Positions 8,963-19,606 are shown, counted from the first letter of the stretch. The stretch is 64,000 bases of DNA from Verrucomicrobiaceae bacterium (GCA_027486655.1 JAIXOR010000003.1:62001-126000), one strand, 5' to 3'. Program-made: numbers and translations. The notes: generated by a model from the letters alone, not told the origin.

Positions 8963-11900
8963 TTACGGAATGAACTCGATTCTGTAGAAGGCCTTCGGAA
9001 ATGATGCGGTGTCGGTGAAACTCGCGGTGTTGCCAGGCCCACCCACGACGGTCCCGAGGTTGACCCACGTGCTCTGCGCGAGCGACTGGCTGCGCTTCAC
9101 GGTGAACGTGATTCCTTGCGCGCTTGGCCAGCTGATCGTGCGACCGGAGACACGGGCAGCAAACACGCTGCTTCCCAGGTTCGGATTCAGGTTCAGGCGT
9201 TGTTCGACCAGGTTGCTGGAGCCGTCTCCGTCTTTGTCTCCGGAAGCGGTCTGGGAAAGATTGCCGAAGTTCGCGGTTTCCCAGGAATCCGGAAGACCGT
9301 CCTCGTCCGAGTCGTCAACGACGAGGTCCAGCCCGCCCGGGACGGAGGTGGAAAGATGGGCGGTGACGCCGGGGGAAACGCCTGTTAGATCGCAAGCGCC
9401 GGTGATTTCACCCGACGAGAACATCAACCGGTAACGGCCGAAGCCGGTGCCGGGTGCGAGGCTGATCTGCAAGGTGCCATCGAGCGCGAGGTCGCCGCTG
9501 ATGTCGATGCGGTCGGATGATGCGCCGGCCCGCAGCCGTGTGAGCGAATCCGCACCGAGATAAAGGCTGCCTGTAAGGGCGAGGGTGCCGGTGGTGCCGG
9601 TCGAGAAACCGCGGCCTTCGAGGGTGCCGTTGGCGTTGAGGTCCGCAGTGAGCGCGCCCCAACCGGACAGGGTGCCGCCCGTGGCGAGAAGAATGGACTC
9701 CGTGGAAAAGGCTCCGCCCTCGACGCGCAGGGTGGAGCCGCTCAGGACCTGGGTGCCGCCTGCGCAAGCGAAGGAACCGGTCAATCTCAGTGTGCCCTGC
9801 TCGACCACGGACCCTCCGTTCCATAGCCCGGATCCACTGAGTGTCCAGATGCCGGTGCCGGTTTTCACATAGTTTGTCGCGGTGGCGGCGTTCCGTTCGG
9901 AGATGCTCCCGGCGAAGGTGGCGTCCGTATTTCGTCCGCCGATTCGGTAAGTGAGAGCACGCCCGCTGGTGGGGCCACCCTGAAGGACCGACTGCGAGGT
10001 CCCGGACAAGGCTCCGACCGGGATGGTGGTTCCCGCGCCCTGGTTCATGATTCCATCGTAATAAAACCAGACCTTGTCCGTGAGGGCGACCAGTGCATTG
10101 GGAAAGCCCGGGTAGGAGTAGGACGTGCCCATGCGCAGGTCTCCACCGGTGGAATCGGTTAGAACGTTGATGGCTCCGGTGAAGGCGGACCAGTTGCTGA
10201 ACAAGGTGGTGCGGACCCAGGGAACGTAGAAGTTGAGGGTGCCGCCGCCGGAGAGGGTGCCGTTGACGTCCACCCGGGAGTCCGCGTTGATCCGGGCGGT
10301 GGCGCCGGTCGGGACGACGAGGTTCGCATTGAACGAGTTGTAGGTGTTGTCGTCGTTGAACATCGACACCGTGCCACCGTTCAGGGTGATGGCTCCAGTG
10401 CCGAGGCCGTTGGCGTTGAGGGCATCGTTGCCAAGGGTGATGGTTCCGGCATTGAGAACGAGCCCTCCGGAAAACGGATTCGCGGCGGTGTTGGTGAAGG
10501 CAAGCGTCCCGGATCCATTCTTGGTGAGCGAGGCATTGCCGCCAATGGCGCCGGTCCCGCCGAAGGTGTATCCCAGGCTCGTGGTGATCTCGACGGACCG
10601 CGGAGCAAGGGTGCCGGTGAGGGTGACGTTGCGGGTGGCGGCACTGTCGTTGAGGAGAACGGCGTCGTTGTTGTAAAACGTGTTGGGAGCCGCACCGGTC
10701 CAGTTGTTAGAGGTCACGGTGTCCCAGGAACCGCTGGTGGTGCCGGTCCACGTGAGCGTGGCGGGATTTCCGGTCACGGTGAGCCAGATCTTCGAAGGAT
10801 TGGATCCGGCGGCGCTTCTGGCGAGGGTGAAGGTCTGGCGGGAATCCGCAGGCAGATTGTGGGTGAGGTTGACCCCGCTGGCGGAGCTGTTGGTCGCGGT
10901 GACGAGGTCGTAGGTGCCTGCACCAAGGGGACCCTGGAGGAGCAGGAACTGGAAATACTGGGTGCCTGTGAGAGCGAGATTGCCACCGGCGGAGATCCTG
11001 TCGTTGGCCCCGGCAGGCGAGTTCGACATGTCGCAGTAGATGGTGTTTCCATTGAGGGCGAGCCCGCCGGTGATGTTCAGTGTGGCGCCGGTGAAGGGGA
11101 TGGTTCCGGGGGAGAGGATAGCGCCCGAGTTCGCGGTGACCGACCCGCCGATCGAGCCGTCTCCGCCTAACAGAGCGCCGGATGAGACGGAAACCGCGCC
11201 TGCGGCGAGTGATCCATCGACCAGCAACCCGCCCGCTGAGACCGAGGTGGTTCCGGTGTAGGTATTGGTTCCCGCAAGCGTCAGGGTCCCGGTTCCGGTT
11301 TTGGTTAGATTGGCATTGCCGCTAATGCTGCCGGCGAAGGTTGAACTTTCGTTTCCCGAACCGACCACGTAGGACACCGCTCCGGCCGACCCACCGGCGA
11401 GGTTGGCCGTCGCACTCGCGCCGGAGAGGCCTTTGATATTCAAGGTATTCCCCCCGGAATTCGTCTGTGGTTGGAGACTCACGCTTCCGCCGATATCGAT
11501 CGAGGCGTTGTCGAATCCGTTGAAGCTGCCGCCATTGAAAAACAGGCGGACACCGCCGGAGTTGGTGAAATTGATGCGCCCCCCGAAGGCGGAGGTGGCC
11601 CCGTAGAAATCGCAGCGCGAGACGGTTGTTTGCACCCTGCAATTCAAGGTGCCCGCTCCGGTGAGTGCTCCGGAGAAACTCAGGCGGTTTCCACTATTGA
11701 GTGTGGCGCTGTTTCCCGATGGCACCTGGATTCCGGCGGCGAAGGTGGATGTGGTTCCGGTGGGATAGCCGTTGCTCAGGGTCGTCCCATCCAGCAGCGA
11801 GATCGATCCTCCGGACAAGCTTCCCGGGCTGTTGATCGACAGAGTCCCTGCTTCCACCGAAGTTCCGCCGAGGTAGGTCTGGGCGTGGGAAATCGTGAGC

Positions 11901-13843
11901 GTGCCGGAGCCCCGCTTGGTGAGGGTGCCCGTGCTGCTGATCGATCCGGATCCGCTGAACGTGTAGTTTCCCGAGGCGTTCACATCGACCGTCGTGGGCA
12001 CCAGCGCACCGGTGACGGCCACATTCGGCTGGGCGATGCCGGATTGATCGAAGGTCACGCGGTCGCCGTCGGAGTAAGCGACGTTGGTGTTGTTAGAAAC
12101 ACGAAGCCAGTTCGTAGCCGTGGTGGTGTCCCATGAGGATCCTGTTCCTTTCCATGACAGATCGCGTGGCAGGCCGGATGAGGTGACCACGAGCGCGCAG
12201 GTCTGCGTCCATGAGTGGGACTCACTGTCGGTCACGGTGAATTCGAACCGCGCACGACCTGTGAAATTCAGGGTGGGAGCGAAGGTCACCATGCGATTTC
12301 CAAGTCCGCTCTGGACGATGGTGCCGCCGACGATGTTAGAGACCGTGAAGACCGGCGACGAGGAGAAACCCGCAGTGAATCGGCTCAAATCGATCTGCAC
12401 GCTGGTGGGCGAGCCGCTGATGTTTTTTGGAACGGTGCCGTGAGGCAGCGCGAGGAAGTGCAGGTATTCCTCTAGACGGGTGTATCCGGAGACGGTTCCC
12501 GTGGGAAAAAACGTCGTCCCGGTGATCAGTCCGCCGGCGTTGGCGAGGACCGTGTTGTGATCCTGCACGGCGGGGTTCCATCCGAGGGACGTTTCAAAGA
12601 AGTCCGGCATGCCGTCCTTGTCGGAATCGACGGGCGCGGCGGAGGCATTGAAGGTTCCGAATCCGCCGTTGGAGACGCCCGCAAGATCGCTCTCGCGGGT
12701 GATGTGATTGCGGGTCTGGGTGGTTAGATTCTGGATCAAGCGTGTATCCACCTCATCCCGATAACTGCCGGCGTAACCGATGTCCGTTCGCAGCGCGCCG
12801 GAGTTGGAGACGAGCTTCTTGTATCCGAGAAGCGGAGGATCGATGTTGAGGAGAGCGGAACCGGCAACAGGGGCAGCAAGGCGGATGTAGTTGCCGGTGG
12901 GGTTGGTGGTCGCGTTGTAGGCGGTTCCGGAAACGATCGACCAGCCGCGGTCGGTGCCATTGAGGATGCCGTCGCCATCGCGGTCGTGAAGATTGTTGTC
13001 CTGCCAGACGGAGAAGTTCGGGTAGCCGTTGCGGTCGAGCGAGGCTTTCTCGAGCGGGGTGTTGCGGATGTTTCCGGGCGGGCAGATGAAGTAGTTTCCG
13101 CGGACGTTGGCCTTCCACCCGGCGGGGGTCTGCGAGTCGCCCATGATGAAACCGATGTCCCAGTCGAAGGTGGTGTTGTTGGTCCACTCCAGCAGCGTGT
13201 TGGGTCGGGCCTTGGGGTTGCGGGTGTGGTTGTGCGCCCAGAGCGTGTGGTGGCAGGATGCGCGATTCTGGTCCCAGAGACCGCCGCAGGAATGAGGCTC
13301 AAGCCCCCAGGCGTTGAGCGACCACTGCATGGTCAGGTTTTCCGGCGGACTGCCGAATGACGAGATGTTTTCATCGGTGCTGAACGACATCGACAAATGG
13401 TCGAGGATGGCGTTTTGGCAGCCGGAATCGAGGTCGATGCAATCGCCGCCCGAACCGTTCTTGCCGTGGCGGAAACGAAGGTGGCGGATGATGATGTCGT
13501 CTCCCGAAATGCGCAGGGTACCATCCTTGAGCAGGATGCCGTCACCGGGAGCGGTATGGCCGGCGATGGTGAGTTTGTTGGCGGTGATGCGTGTGGCGAT
13601 GCCGCCGGCGAGGTGGATCTGCCCGCTCACGGCGAAGACGACGGTGCGCCCTGCCGTGGGGACGGTGGTGATGCCTTCGTAGAAGGATCCCGGCCCCGTT
13701 GAGTTCAGGTTGGTGACGACGTAGACATCCCCTCCCCTGCCGCCTGTGGCGTAGGCTCCGAAGCCTTCAGCGCCCGGAAAGGCCGGAATCTGGGCAACCG
13801 CCATCGAAACCAGCGGAAAACCAATCAATAGACGACGGATCAT
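8963..13843 (-). CDS. Pectate lyase (PL1) fused to autotransporter-associated beta-strand repeats
   Basis: This 1626-residue secreted protein has a signal peptide MIRRLLIGFPLVSMAVAQ. Residues about 19-400 form a right-handed beta-helix of PL1 type: 'FPGAEGFGAYATGGRGGDVY', 'IIIRHLRFRHG', 'AILDHLSMSFSTDEN'. PL1 enzymes cleave polygalacturonate by beta-elimination. A calcium-like loop 'DSDKDGMPDFFE' and a cadherin-like domain follow to about residue 590. Roughly 900 residues then carry strand-repeat motifs such as 'GSGTLTISHAQTYLGGTSV' and 'GTGTLTLAGTNTYTG'. The end has 'DEDGLPDSWE', 'DKDGDGSSN' and a final 'FYRIEFIP'. There is no outer-membrane barrel. The ATG at 13843 overlaps the PL4 stop by 4 nt, which fixes the start. 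It is more than three times the length of a plain PL1 enzyme. Confidence 0.85.
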   Translation of the reverse strand: MIRRLLIGFPLVSMAVAQIPAFPGAEGFGAYATGGRGGDVYVVTNLNSTGPGSFYEGITTVPTAGRTVVFAVSGQIHLAGGIATRITANKLTIAGHTAPGDGILLKDGTLRISGDDIIIRHLRFRHGKNGSGGDCIDLDSGCQNAILDHLSMSFSTDENISSFGSPPENLTMQWSLNAWGLEPHSCGGLWDQNRASCHHTLWAHNHTRNPKARPNTLLEWTNNTTFDWDIGFIMGDSQTPAGWKANVRGNYFICPPGNIRNTPLEKASLDRNGYPNFSVWQDNNLHDRDGDGILNGTDRGWSIVSGTAYNATTNPTGNYIRLAAPVAGSALLNIDPPLLGYKKLVSNSGALRTDIGYAGSYRDEVDTRLIQNLTTQTRNHITRESDLAGVSNGGFGTFNASAAPVDSDKDGMPDFFETSLGWNPAVQDHNTVLANAGGLITGTTFFPTGTVSGYTRLEEYLHFLALPHGTVPKNISGSPTSVQIDLSRFTAGFSSSPVFTVSNIVGGTIVQSGLGNRMVTFAPTLNFTGRARFEFTVTDSESHSWTQTCALVVTSSGLPRDLSWKGTGSSWDTTTATNWLRVSNNTNVAYSDGDRVTFDQSGIAQPNVAVTGALVPTTVDVNASGNYTFSGSGSISSTGTLTKRGSGTLTISHAQTYLGGTSVEAGTLSINSPGSLSGGSISLLDGTTLSNGYPTGTTSTFAAGIQVPSGNSATLNSGNRLSFSGALTGAGTLNCRVQTTVSRCDFYGATSAFGGRINFTNSGGVRLFFNGGSFNGFDNASIDIGGSVSLQPQTNSGGNTLNIKGLSGASATANLAGGSAGAVSYVVGSGNESSTFAGSISGNANLTKTGTGTLTLAGTNTYTGTTSVSAGGLLVDGSLAAGAVSVSSGALLGGDGSIGGSVTANSGAILSPGTIPFTGATLNITGGLALNGNTIYCDMSNSPAGANDRISAGGNLALTGTQYFQFLLLQGPLGAGTYDLVTATNSSASGVNLTHNLPADSRQTFTLARSAAGSNPSKIWLTVTGNPATLTWTGTTSGSWDTVTSNNWTGAAPNTFYNNDAVLLNDSAATRNVTLTGTLAPRSVEITTSLGYTFGGTGAIGGNASLTKNGSGTLAFTNTAANPFSGGLVLNAGTITLGNDALNANGLGTGAITLNGGTVSMFNDDNTYNSFNANLVVPTGATARINADSRVDVNGTLSGGGTLNFYVPWVRTTLFSNWSAFTGAINVLTDSTGGDLRMGTSYSYPGFPNALVALTDKVWFYYDGIMNQGAGTTIPVGALSGTSQSVLQGGPTSGRALTYRIGGRNTDATFAGSISERNAATATNYVKTGTGIWTLSGSGLWNGGSVVEQGTLRLTGSFACAGGTQVLSGSTLRVEGGAFSTESILLATGGTLSGWGALTADLNANGTLEGRGFSTGTTGTLALTGSLYLGADSLTRLRAGASSDRIDISGDLALDGTLQISLAPGTGFGRYRLMFSSGEITGACDLTGVSPGVTAHLSTSVPGGLDLVVDDSDEDGLPDSWETANFGNLSQTASGDKDGDGSSNLVEQRLNLNPNLGSSVFAARVSGRTISWPSAQGITFTVKRSQSLAQSTWVNLGTVVGGPGNTASFTDTASFPKAFYRIEFIP

Positions 13844-16800
13844 GGATCGAGGGCGATGCGGTAGAAGGATGCGTTCGAGGAGGGGGAGCGATCCACCTCG
13901 GCGCTGGTCGATGCGGCGGGCTGGGCGGCGGCGTTTGCCGTGGACAGAGTCGTCCAAGGTCCCGCGGGCGACGTTGCAGATTCGATCCGATAGATTTTCC
14001 CGGGAACGCTCGGCCAGGTCAGCAGCACCTTGTTTCCGGGCGAAGGCACGGCGGTGGCGGCGAACATCGAGGTGCCGCTGGCGGGATGGGTTCCTGTTAG
14101 AAACTCGGATCCGTTCGACTGCCCGTCGCCATCCTCATCGCCGCTTGGTGTTTTCGACAGATTGCCGAAGTAGGATTGCTCCCAGGTATCCGGAAGGCCG
14201 TCCTGATCGGTGTCGTCGATGAAGAGAACCACTTCGTTGGCCGCATAAACCAGTTGGGATGTGACCCCTGCCGGGGCTCCGGATAGAGACAGAGTGCCGC
14301 TGCGGGTGCCGGTGTGGGTGAGGACGGGGAAGCGACCGAAAGTGGTGCCCGGAGGGAGTGTGACCTGGAGGGTTCCGCCGAGGGTGGCGTTGCCTTGGAT
14401 TTGAAGGAGGTTTCCGGAAGTCGCAAGGGCGCGGGCCAGAGTGGCAGAGGGCTGCATGGAAAGTGAGCCGACGCTGAGATTCACAGGCGCGGCAAAGGTG
14501 GCGCTGTTGTTGACGGTCACGGCCGTTGAGCCGAGGGAACCGGTCACGATCAGGGAACCGGCGGAAACCGTGGTCGCTCCGGTGTGGGTGTTTGTCCCGG
14601 ACAGAGTGAGTGTTCCCGCGCCGGTTTTGGTGAGGGATGTGACACCCGAACCGTTGGTGATGTTTCCGGCGAATGTTGTGTTAGAACCGTTTGCTCCGAC
14701 ACTGAAGGTGACGGCGGAGGGGGTGCCGGTGATGTTGAGGATGGATCCCGCAAGTCCGGTGAGGGCCCCAAGGTTGTAGGTGCCGCCGTTGCGGGCCTGA
14801 AGGGTGCGGGTGCCGAGGTCAAAGGTGGCGGAAGAGGAGCCGGTGCTGCCGTTGAAGCGGACGTTGTTCGTTCCGGTGATGCGAACAGTGCCAATGAAGG
14901 AAGTGATGTTTCCTTCGAGGTCGAAGACATTATTTGCCTCAAGCGTGAGGATGCCGTTGCCGGAGATCGCTTTGATCCCTTGCAAGCCACCACTGCTGCC
15001 GCCGCTGATTGTGGAATCCGATGTCACGACGATCGAATTGTTAGGAGCGAGGACCCCGGTTTCCCAGCGTCCGCCATCAAGCGTCACCGAGCCTGTGCCA
15101 AGGGCGGCTGCGTTGGTGATGGCCAGGGTCCCGGAGCGGATGATCGTGCCGCCGGTGAAGGTGTTGGCAGAGGTGAGAGTGAGCGTGCCCGTGCCATTCT
15201 TGAGGAGCGAGGCGGATCCACCAATGGAACCCGTGCCGCCGATGCTGTGGTTGAGCGATGAGGCGAACTCGATCGCACCGGGAAGGACCGGCTCGGTGAG
15301 ATTCACCGAGGTGACGAGGCTGCCGTCATCGAAGCGGGTGGCGATGCCATTCTGATAGATCGAGGGCGAGGCGGAGATGTCCCAGTTCGCGGCGGCGAGA
15401 TTCCAATCCGGGCTGATCGAGCCACGCCACTTGGCGAGCGGAACGACCGGTGTCCAGACGAGTGTGAGCGACTGGCCAGAGGCTTGGAGCGAGAACTCGC
15501 CGTGGGCGGCGGCGTTGCGCCCGCCGGGGTCGGGAGTGACGGTGCCGAGGGTGAAGGCTCCGCTGAGGGTGGTGGCATTGAGGAACACCCAGAAGCGCGG
15601 CACATCCCAGAACGGCAGGGAGAAATCCACGGTGCCGCCCGCGTCATTGAAAATCAGGTCGAGGGAAGCCCCGGTGGCAATGGTGGCGGAGGAGGCGGAA
15701 ACCGTGTCGAAGCTGCCGGCGGTGACGGTGTTCGAGAAAAGATTCCACTTGAGACGGGAGGTGGCGGCGTAAGCGAGCGAACCGCTGACCGAGGACCCCG
15801 GGGCCGGGTCGTGAATGCCCTGGATGGCCGCGTTTCCGGTAATGGCTCCGGCACCGAGCAGCGTTTGGGAAGGCGAAACCAGCGCTCCCGAGGCCAGGGT
15901 GGAGACATCGAGCGTGGCACCCGTTCCCACGGTGAGGAGCGGCGAGAGGTCGGGCCAGGCGGCGGCGGAGTCGATGCGCAGCGTTCCGCCGGTCACGGAG
16001 ACATCGCCTGTTAGATCGAGGGCGGAGGTGATGCTGAGGATGCCGGTTCCGGTTTTCGAGAGAGTTCCGGATCCGCCGAGCGTGCCGCCGGTGAACGAGT
16101 ATGAGGCGTCCGTGGCCACGGTGATGGCGGCGGGCGAGAGCGAGCCATCGATCTCGATGGTGTTGACGGTGGACGAGTCGTTGAAGAGCACGGAATCGCC
16201 CTGGAAGAATACAGCCGGCTGGCTGGTGGAGTTCGCCCAGTTCACCGAGGTGTGGAGGTCCCAGAGGGTGCCGGTGTTTCCGTTCCAGGTGAGACTGGTC
16301 GGTGCGCGGTCGGTGAGAATGACGCCGGTGTTGACCGTGCCGGGAGGGATCGGTTGGGACGAGCCGATGAGGTTGAGCACGCCGGTGTTCGTGAAGGTTC
16401 CGGTGGCGGCAAGCGAGGCGGGAGCGCGGATGCGGAAGTAGCCGTTGTTGGTGATGGTGCCGGTGACGTCAAAGCTTCCACTGGCAAGTTCGACGAGGCC
16501 TTCGTTGACGAGGTTTCCGCCAAGAGTGCCCTGCCCCTGGAGCAGGCCGCCGCTTTCGATGCGCAGGGTTTCCGCGTTGAGCGTGCCGTCGAGGTTCATC
16601 TTTGCCGAATCAAGCACGCGGGCGGTCTTGCCGGCGATCATTCCGAAGGTTCCAGTTAGAGAAAGCGTTCCCTCCTCAGCGGTGAGTTCGCCGTTGATAG
16701 ATCCGGTTCCAGTGAGCGTCCAGGTTCCCAGCCCTTGTTTCACCAGGTTGGTGATGCCGTTGGTTTGTTCGGAGATGGTTCCGGCGAAGGTGGCGTCGCC

Positions 16801-19557
16801 TCCTCTTGCGCCGATGCGGTAGGTGAGCTGGCGGCCGCCGATGGCTCCGCCACGGAGGGTGGAGGATGCGGATCCAGAGAGCTCGCCGATGCTGACAAAG
16901 GATCCGGTTCCTGAGTTCAGATTTCCGCCCCAGAGCGCGGTGACGTTATTGCCGAGGTCGAGACGTGCCGCGGGCAGACCGGGCCATGCGTAGTCTGGAG
17001 CGATCCGGAAATCCGCGGAACCGGACAGAGTGGACGCTTCGAGAACGCCGGAGAACCCCGACCAATCGCCGATGATCGAAGAGCGGACCCCGCCGGAGGG
17101 GAGCTTGTAGCGGAAGGTGCCGCTGCCGGTAAGCTTGCCGCGGAGTTCGCAGCGCCAATCGGATTCGAGGGTTCCGATCTGTCCGCCGGGGACATCGATG
17201 TTCCAATAAGACGTGTTGCTGGTGTTCAGGTTGGAGAACATCCTCAGGGTCCCGCCGCGGAGCGTGACATCGCTGGTGCCGAGGCCGTTCGAGTTCGCGG
17301 TGTCATTGGCGAGGGAGATCACCCCACCGCTGATCTCGGTCGCGCCGGACCAGGTGTTGGCTTGGGAGATCGTGAGCGTCGAGGTTCCGGATTTGAAAAG
17401 GGACATCGGCCCGGAGAGATCGCCAGTGCCGCTGAGGTTGTAGTTTTTCGACCCGGTGACCGTGACCGAGTTCGGCTGGAGAGTTCCTGTTAGAGTGAGC
17501 GCCGTGGTGTTGGATCCGGAATCGCTGAGCGTGACCGCATCGCCGGCTCCGAATGCCACCGGCGTGGTGTTTTGACGGAAGGACAGGGTCGTTCCCGCGT
17601 CCCACGTATTGGCGGCGGCATTGCTTCCTCCCGCCCAAACGATGGAGCGGCCGGAATCGGGCGGAGGCGGCGGGAAATCCGGGAGTTGCAGGCTGAGATA
17701 ATCATACATCACGTTTGGCGAGAACCCGCTGTCGCCCGTGAAGTTGAAGCGGAACGTGTTGGATCCCTGGCGGAGGCGGGAGACGGGTATGGAGATGCGG
17801 ACGTAAGAATACTTCGCATGAATGCCCTGGCGGAGCAGCCCGTTGCCGCCGCTGATGGGTGGAGAGAGACGGGTGAAGGCGGTGGTCTCGCCATTGATGT
17901 AGAGAAACAAGCGGGGATACTGGGCCCCAGCGAAGGCCACGGTGAGAGTGGCATCTCCGGAACGCGGAACGGCCGGGAGATTGAAATTCACATCCCAGTT
18001 CCATGCGGTGGTGGTTCCCGCGGTGGCTCCCGGGTAATTGCTATGGACGTAGTTCCAATCGGTGGCGGGGTTGCTGGTGCCGACGTTGTAAACGAGCGGA
18101 TTGGGAAACTCCTGCGGATAGACATCCCAGAGGTAGGGAGTGAAATAATCGTTTCCATGGCGGAACTCCTTCGCGGTGCGGTCCGGCACGCCGATTTCCC
18201 ATGCGATGCTGGTGCCGGGGTTGGCGATGTTCCAAGCGAGGTCGCCCTGGGCATTGGTCGCCCCGGCGGTGACGATGATGTTGGTTTTGGAGAACTCCTC
18301 GACCACGCCGGTGTTGTAGGCATAGAGCGTGTAGGTTCCCGGCCGGATGGCGGGAATGGTGAAATTTCCCGAGGCATCCGCCTTCGTCCAATACTGATAT
18401 CCTTTGCTTTGCTGCTGCCAGTTGCCGTGAGTCTCCTGGGGCGCGGCGAGACCGACCATGGCATTCGCGCCGGAGACCGAGGGTTTGAGCGGATCGTTGA
18501 TGAGCAGCCTTCCGGTGACCGTTCCTCTACCGGAGGCGGCGGGGTGGTCGGCATTCACGAGCCACGAGTAAGGCCAGGCGGCCTTTTCCGCAGCAACCTG
18601 GTCTTTGGCATCCGCCCAAAGCACGTCGCCGGAATTGGTAGTGGCGTTGGTTTCGTTGCAGTAAAGGAGGAAGGGGCCATACATCTTCCGCCATGCCTCG
18701 CCAGCGGCAACGCTGGTGCCGGAACCGCCGTAGTGGTTGCGGCCGAAGTGCATGAGGATGTAACTCTCCGAAGAGGTGAGATCCTGGTGGGTGGGGCCGT
18801 CGTTGAAGTAATCATGGCCGCCGAGCACGAACCAGACGCCCTTCTTGTAGTTCTTGCCGGTATGCCCCCAGGTGCCGATGTCGTAATAACGCGCGGCATA
18901 AGTGTATTTCCCATCGTATTTCCCGGCCATGACACCGGTGTTGAGTTTAACGATCTCACCGATACCGGTAGGGGACGAGTTTTGGTAGTCGAAATAGGAT
19001 GGCATCTCCCAGTTGCGGAGATCATCGATGTAAGCGCGCTCGAAATGGAAGGTGGTGGAGGTGCGTGGGAGTTTCCAGACAATGCGCCACTCGCCCACCG
19101 AAGTCGCCGGATAGGAGGCCGGGTGATCGAGGATGGCGTAGGCATAGAGGCCGGTGTCGCCACGGCGGAGGACGTAGTGGAGATCAATGTCGAAGGCTTG
19201 CTTGTAGCCTGCGGTTGCGTTCCAGGTGCGCTTGAATGAGACGTCCACCATGTCGGATGTCTGGGTGGTGACGGAATAGACGCAGTTTGACGGCTGCGAG
19301 TAGTTCGCGCCGCCATCCATCGAGTAGTAGATCGGATTGGCGGGATCCACCATCTGGGTGCCATTGAAAAGGTAGGAAGTGACCTTGCCGGTGCTTTTCT
19401 GGATGACCGCGGTGATCACCCCGTTGGAGAGCGTGGCGGTGGTGCTGGTTGATGACAGCGTGACGTTCGCTCCCACGCCAGCGGCACCGCCGCCGGGGTC
19501 GTTGGCGTGAAGTGGGAGCACGAGCGCCAGAAGCGCGAAGATGAGGATCCTGAACAT
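13840..19557 (-). CDS. Rhamnogalacturonan lyase (PL4-like) fused to autotransporter-associated beta-strand repeats
   Basis: This very large secreted protein has 1905 residues and a signal peptide (MFRILIFALLALVLPLHA). Residues about 20-340 resemble PL4 rhamnogalacturonan lyase, with 'GVITAVIQKSTGKVTSYLFN' and 'LGGHDYFNDGPTHQDL' near residue 245, where the family has its catalytic His. A FnIII-like segment ('GRGTVTGRLLINDP', about 350-440) and a jelly-roll domain ending near 630 complete the usual PL4 three-domain layout. The remaining 1150 residues are beta-strand repeats ('GTSTLTISQANTWSGATEIS', 'GAGTLTLSGTNTHTG'), followed by the loops 'DTDQDGLPDTWE' and 'DEDGDGQSN' and a final 'FYRIALDP'. 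PL4 cuts the Rha-GalA backbone of rhamnogalacturonan I. It precedes and overlaps the PL1 gene, so both lyases are made together. Confidence 0.85.
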   Translation of the reverse strand: MFRILIFALLALVLPLHANDPGGGAAGVGANVTLSSTSTTATLSNGVITAVIQKSTGKVTSYLFNGTQMVDPANPIYYSMDGGANYSQPSNCVYSVTTQTSDMVDVSFKRTWNATAGYKQAFDIDLHYVLRRGDTGLYAYAILDHPASYPATSVGEWRIVWKLPRTSTTFHFERAYIDDLRNWEMPSYFDYQNSSPTGIGEIVKLNTGVMAGKYDGKYTYAARYYDIGTWGHTGKNYKKGVWFVLGGHDYFNDGPTHQDLTSSESYILMHFGRNHYGGSGTSVAAGEAWRKMYGPFLLYCNETNATTNSGDVLWADAKDQVAAEKAAWPYSWLVNADHPAASGRGTVTGRLLINDPLKPSVSGANAMVGLAAPQETHGNWQQQSKGYQYWTKADASGNFTIPAIRPGTYTLYAYNTGVVEEFSKTNIIVTAGATNAQGDLAWNIANPGTSIAWEIGVPDRTAKEFRHGNDYFTPYLWDVYPQEFPNPLVYNVGTSNPATDWNYVHSNYPGATAGTTTAWNWDVNFNLPAVPRSGDATLTVAFAGAQYPRLFLYINGETTAFTRLSPPISGGNGLLRQGIHAKYSYVRISIPVSRLRQGSNTFRFNFTGDSGFSPNVMYDYLSLQLPDFPPPPPDSGRSIVWAGGSNAAANTWDAGTTLSFRQNTTPVAFGAGDAVTLSDSGSNTTALTLTGTLQPNSVTVTGSKNYNLSGTGDLSGPMSLFKSGTSTLTISQANTWSGATEISGGVISLANDTANSNGLGTSDVTLRGGTLRMFSNLNTSNTSYWNIDVPGGQIGTLESDWRCELRGKLTGSGTFRYKLPSGGVRSSIIGDWSGFSGVLEASTLSGSADFRIAPDYAWPGLPAARLDLGNNVTALWGGNLNSGTGSFVSIGELSGSASSTLRGGAIGGRQLTYRIGARGGDATFAGTISEQTNGITNLVKQGLGTWTLTGTGSINGELTAEEGTLSLTGTFGMIAGKTARVLDSAKMNLDGTLNAETLRIESGGLLQGQGTLGGNLVNEGLVELASGSFDVTGTITNNGYFRIRAPASLAATGTFTNTGVLNLIGSSQPIPPGTVNTGVILTDRAPTSLTWNGNTGTLWDLHTSVNWANSTSQPAVFFQGDSVLFNDSSTVNTIEIDGSLSPAAITVATDASYSFTGGTLGGSGTLSKTGTGILSITSALDLTGDVSVTGGTLRIDSAAAWPDLSPLLTVGTGATLDVSTLASGALVSPSQTLLGAGAITGNAAIQGIHDPAPGSSVSGSLAYAATSRLKWNLFSNTVTAGSFDTVSASSATIATGASLDLIFNDAGGTVDFSLPFWDVPRFWVFLNATTLSGAFTLGTVTPDPGGRNAAAHGEFSLQASGQSLTLVWTPVVPLAKWRGSISPDWNLAAANWDISASPSIYQNGIATRFDDGSLVTSVNLTEPVLPGAIEFASSLNHSIGGTGSIGGSASLLKNGTGTLTLTSANTFTGGTIIRSGTLAITNAAALGTGSVTLDGGRWETGVLAPNNSIVVTSDSTISGGSSGGLQGIKAISGNGILTLEANNVFDLEGNITSFIGTVRITGTNNVRFNGSTGSSSATFDLGTRTLQARNGGTYNLGALTGLAGSILNITGTPSAVTFSVGANGSNTTFAGNITNGSGVTSLTKTGAGTLTLSGTNTHTGATTVSAGSLIVTGSLGSTAVTVNNSATFAAPVNLSVGSLSMQPSATLARALATSGNLLQIQGNATLGGTLQVTLPPGTTFGRFPVLTHTGTRSGTLSLSGAPAGVTSQLVYAANEVVLFIDDTDQDGLPDTWEQSYFGNLSKTPSGDEDGDGQSNGSEFLTGTHPASGTSMFAATAVPSPGNKVLLTWPSVPGKIYRIESATSPAGPWTTLSTANAAAQPAASTSAEVDRSPSSNASFYRIALDP

Positions 19558-19606
19558 GGGGTTTTGTGGAGATTATCGCTTTAGCTGCCGCATTCGCAAT
19601 CGGGTT

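Noticed and set aside
17572..19239. Long open frame on the + strand opposite PL4 (about 555 codons)
   Set aside because: It lies entirely opposite the PL4 gene, has no start context or recognisable domain, and its composition mirrors the high-GC third positions of the real gene.
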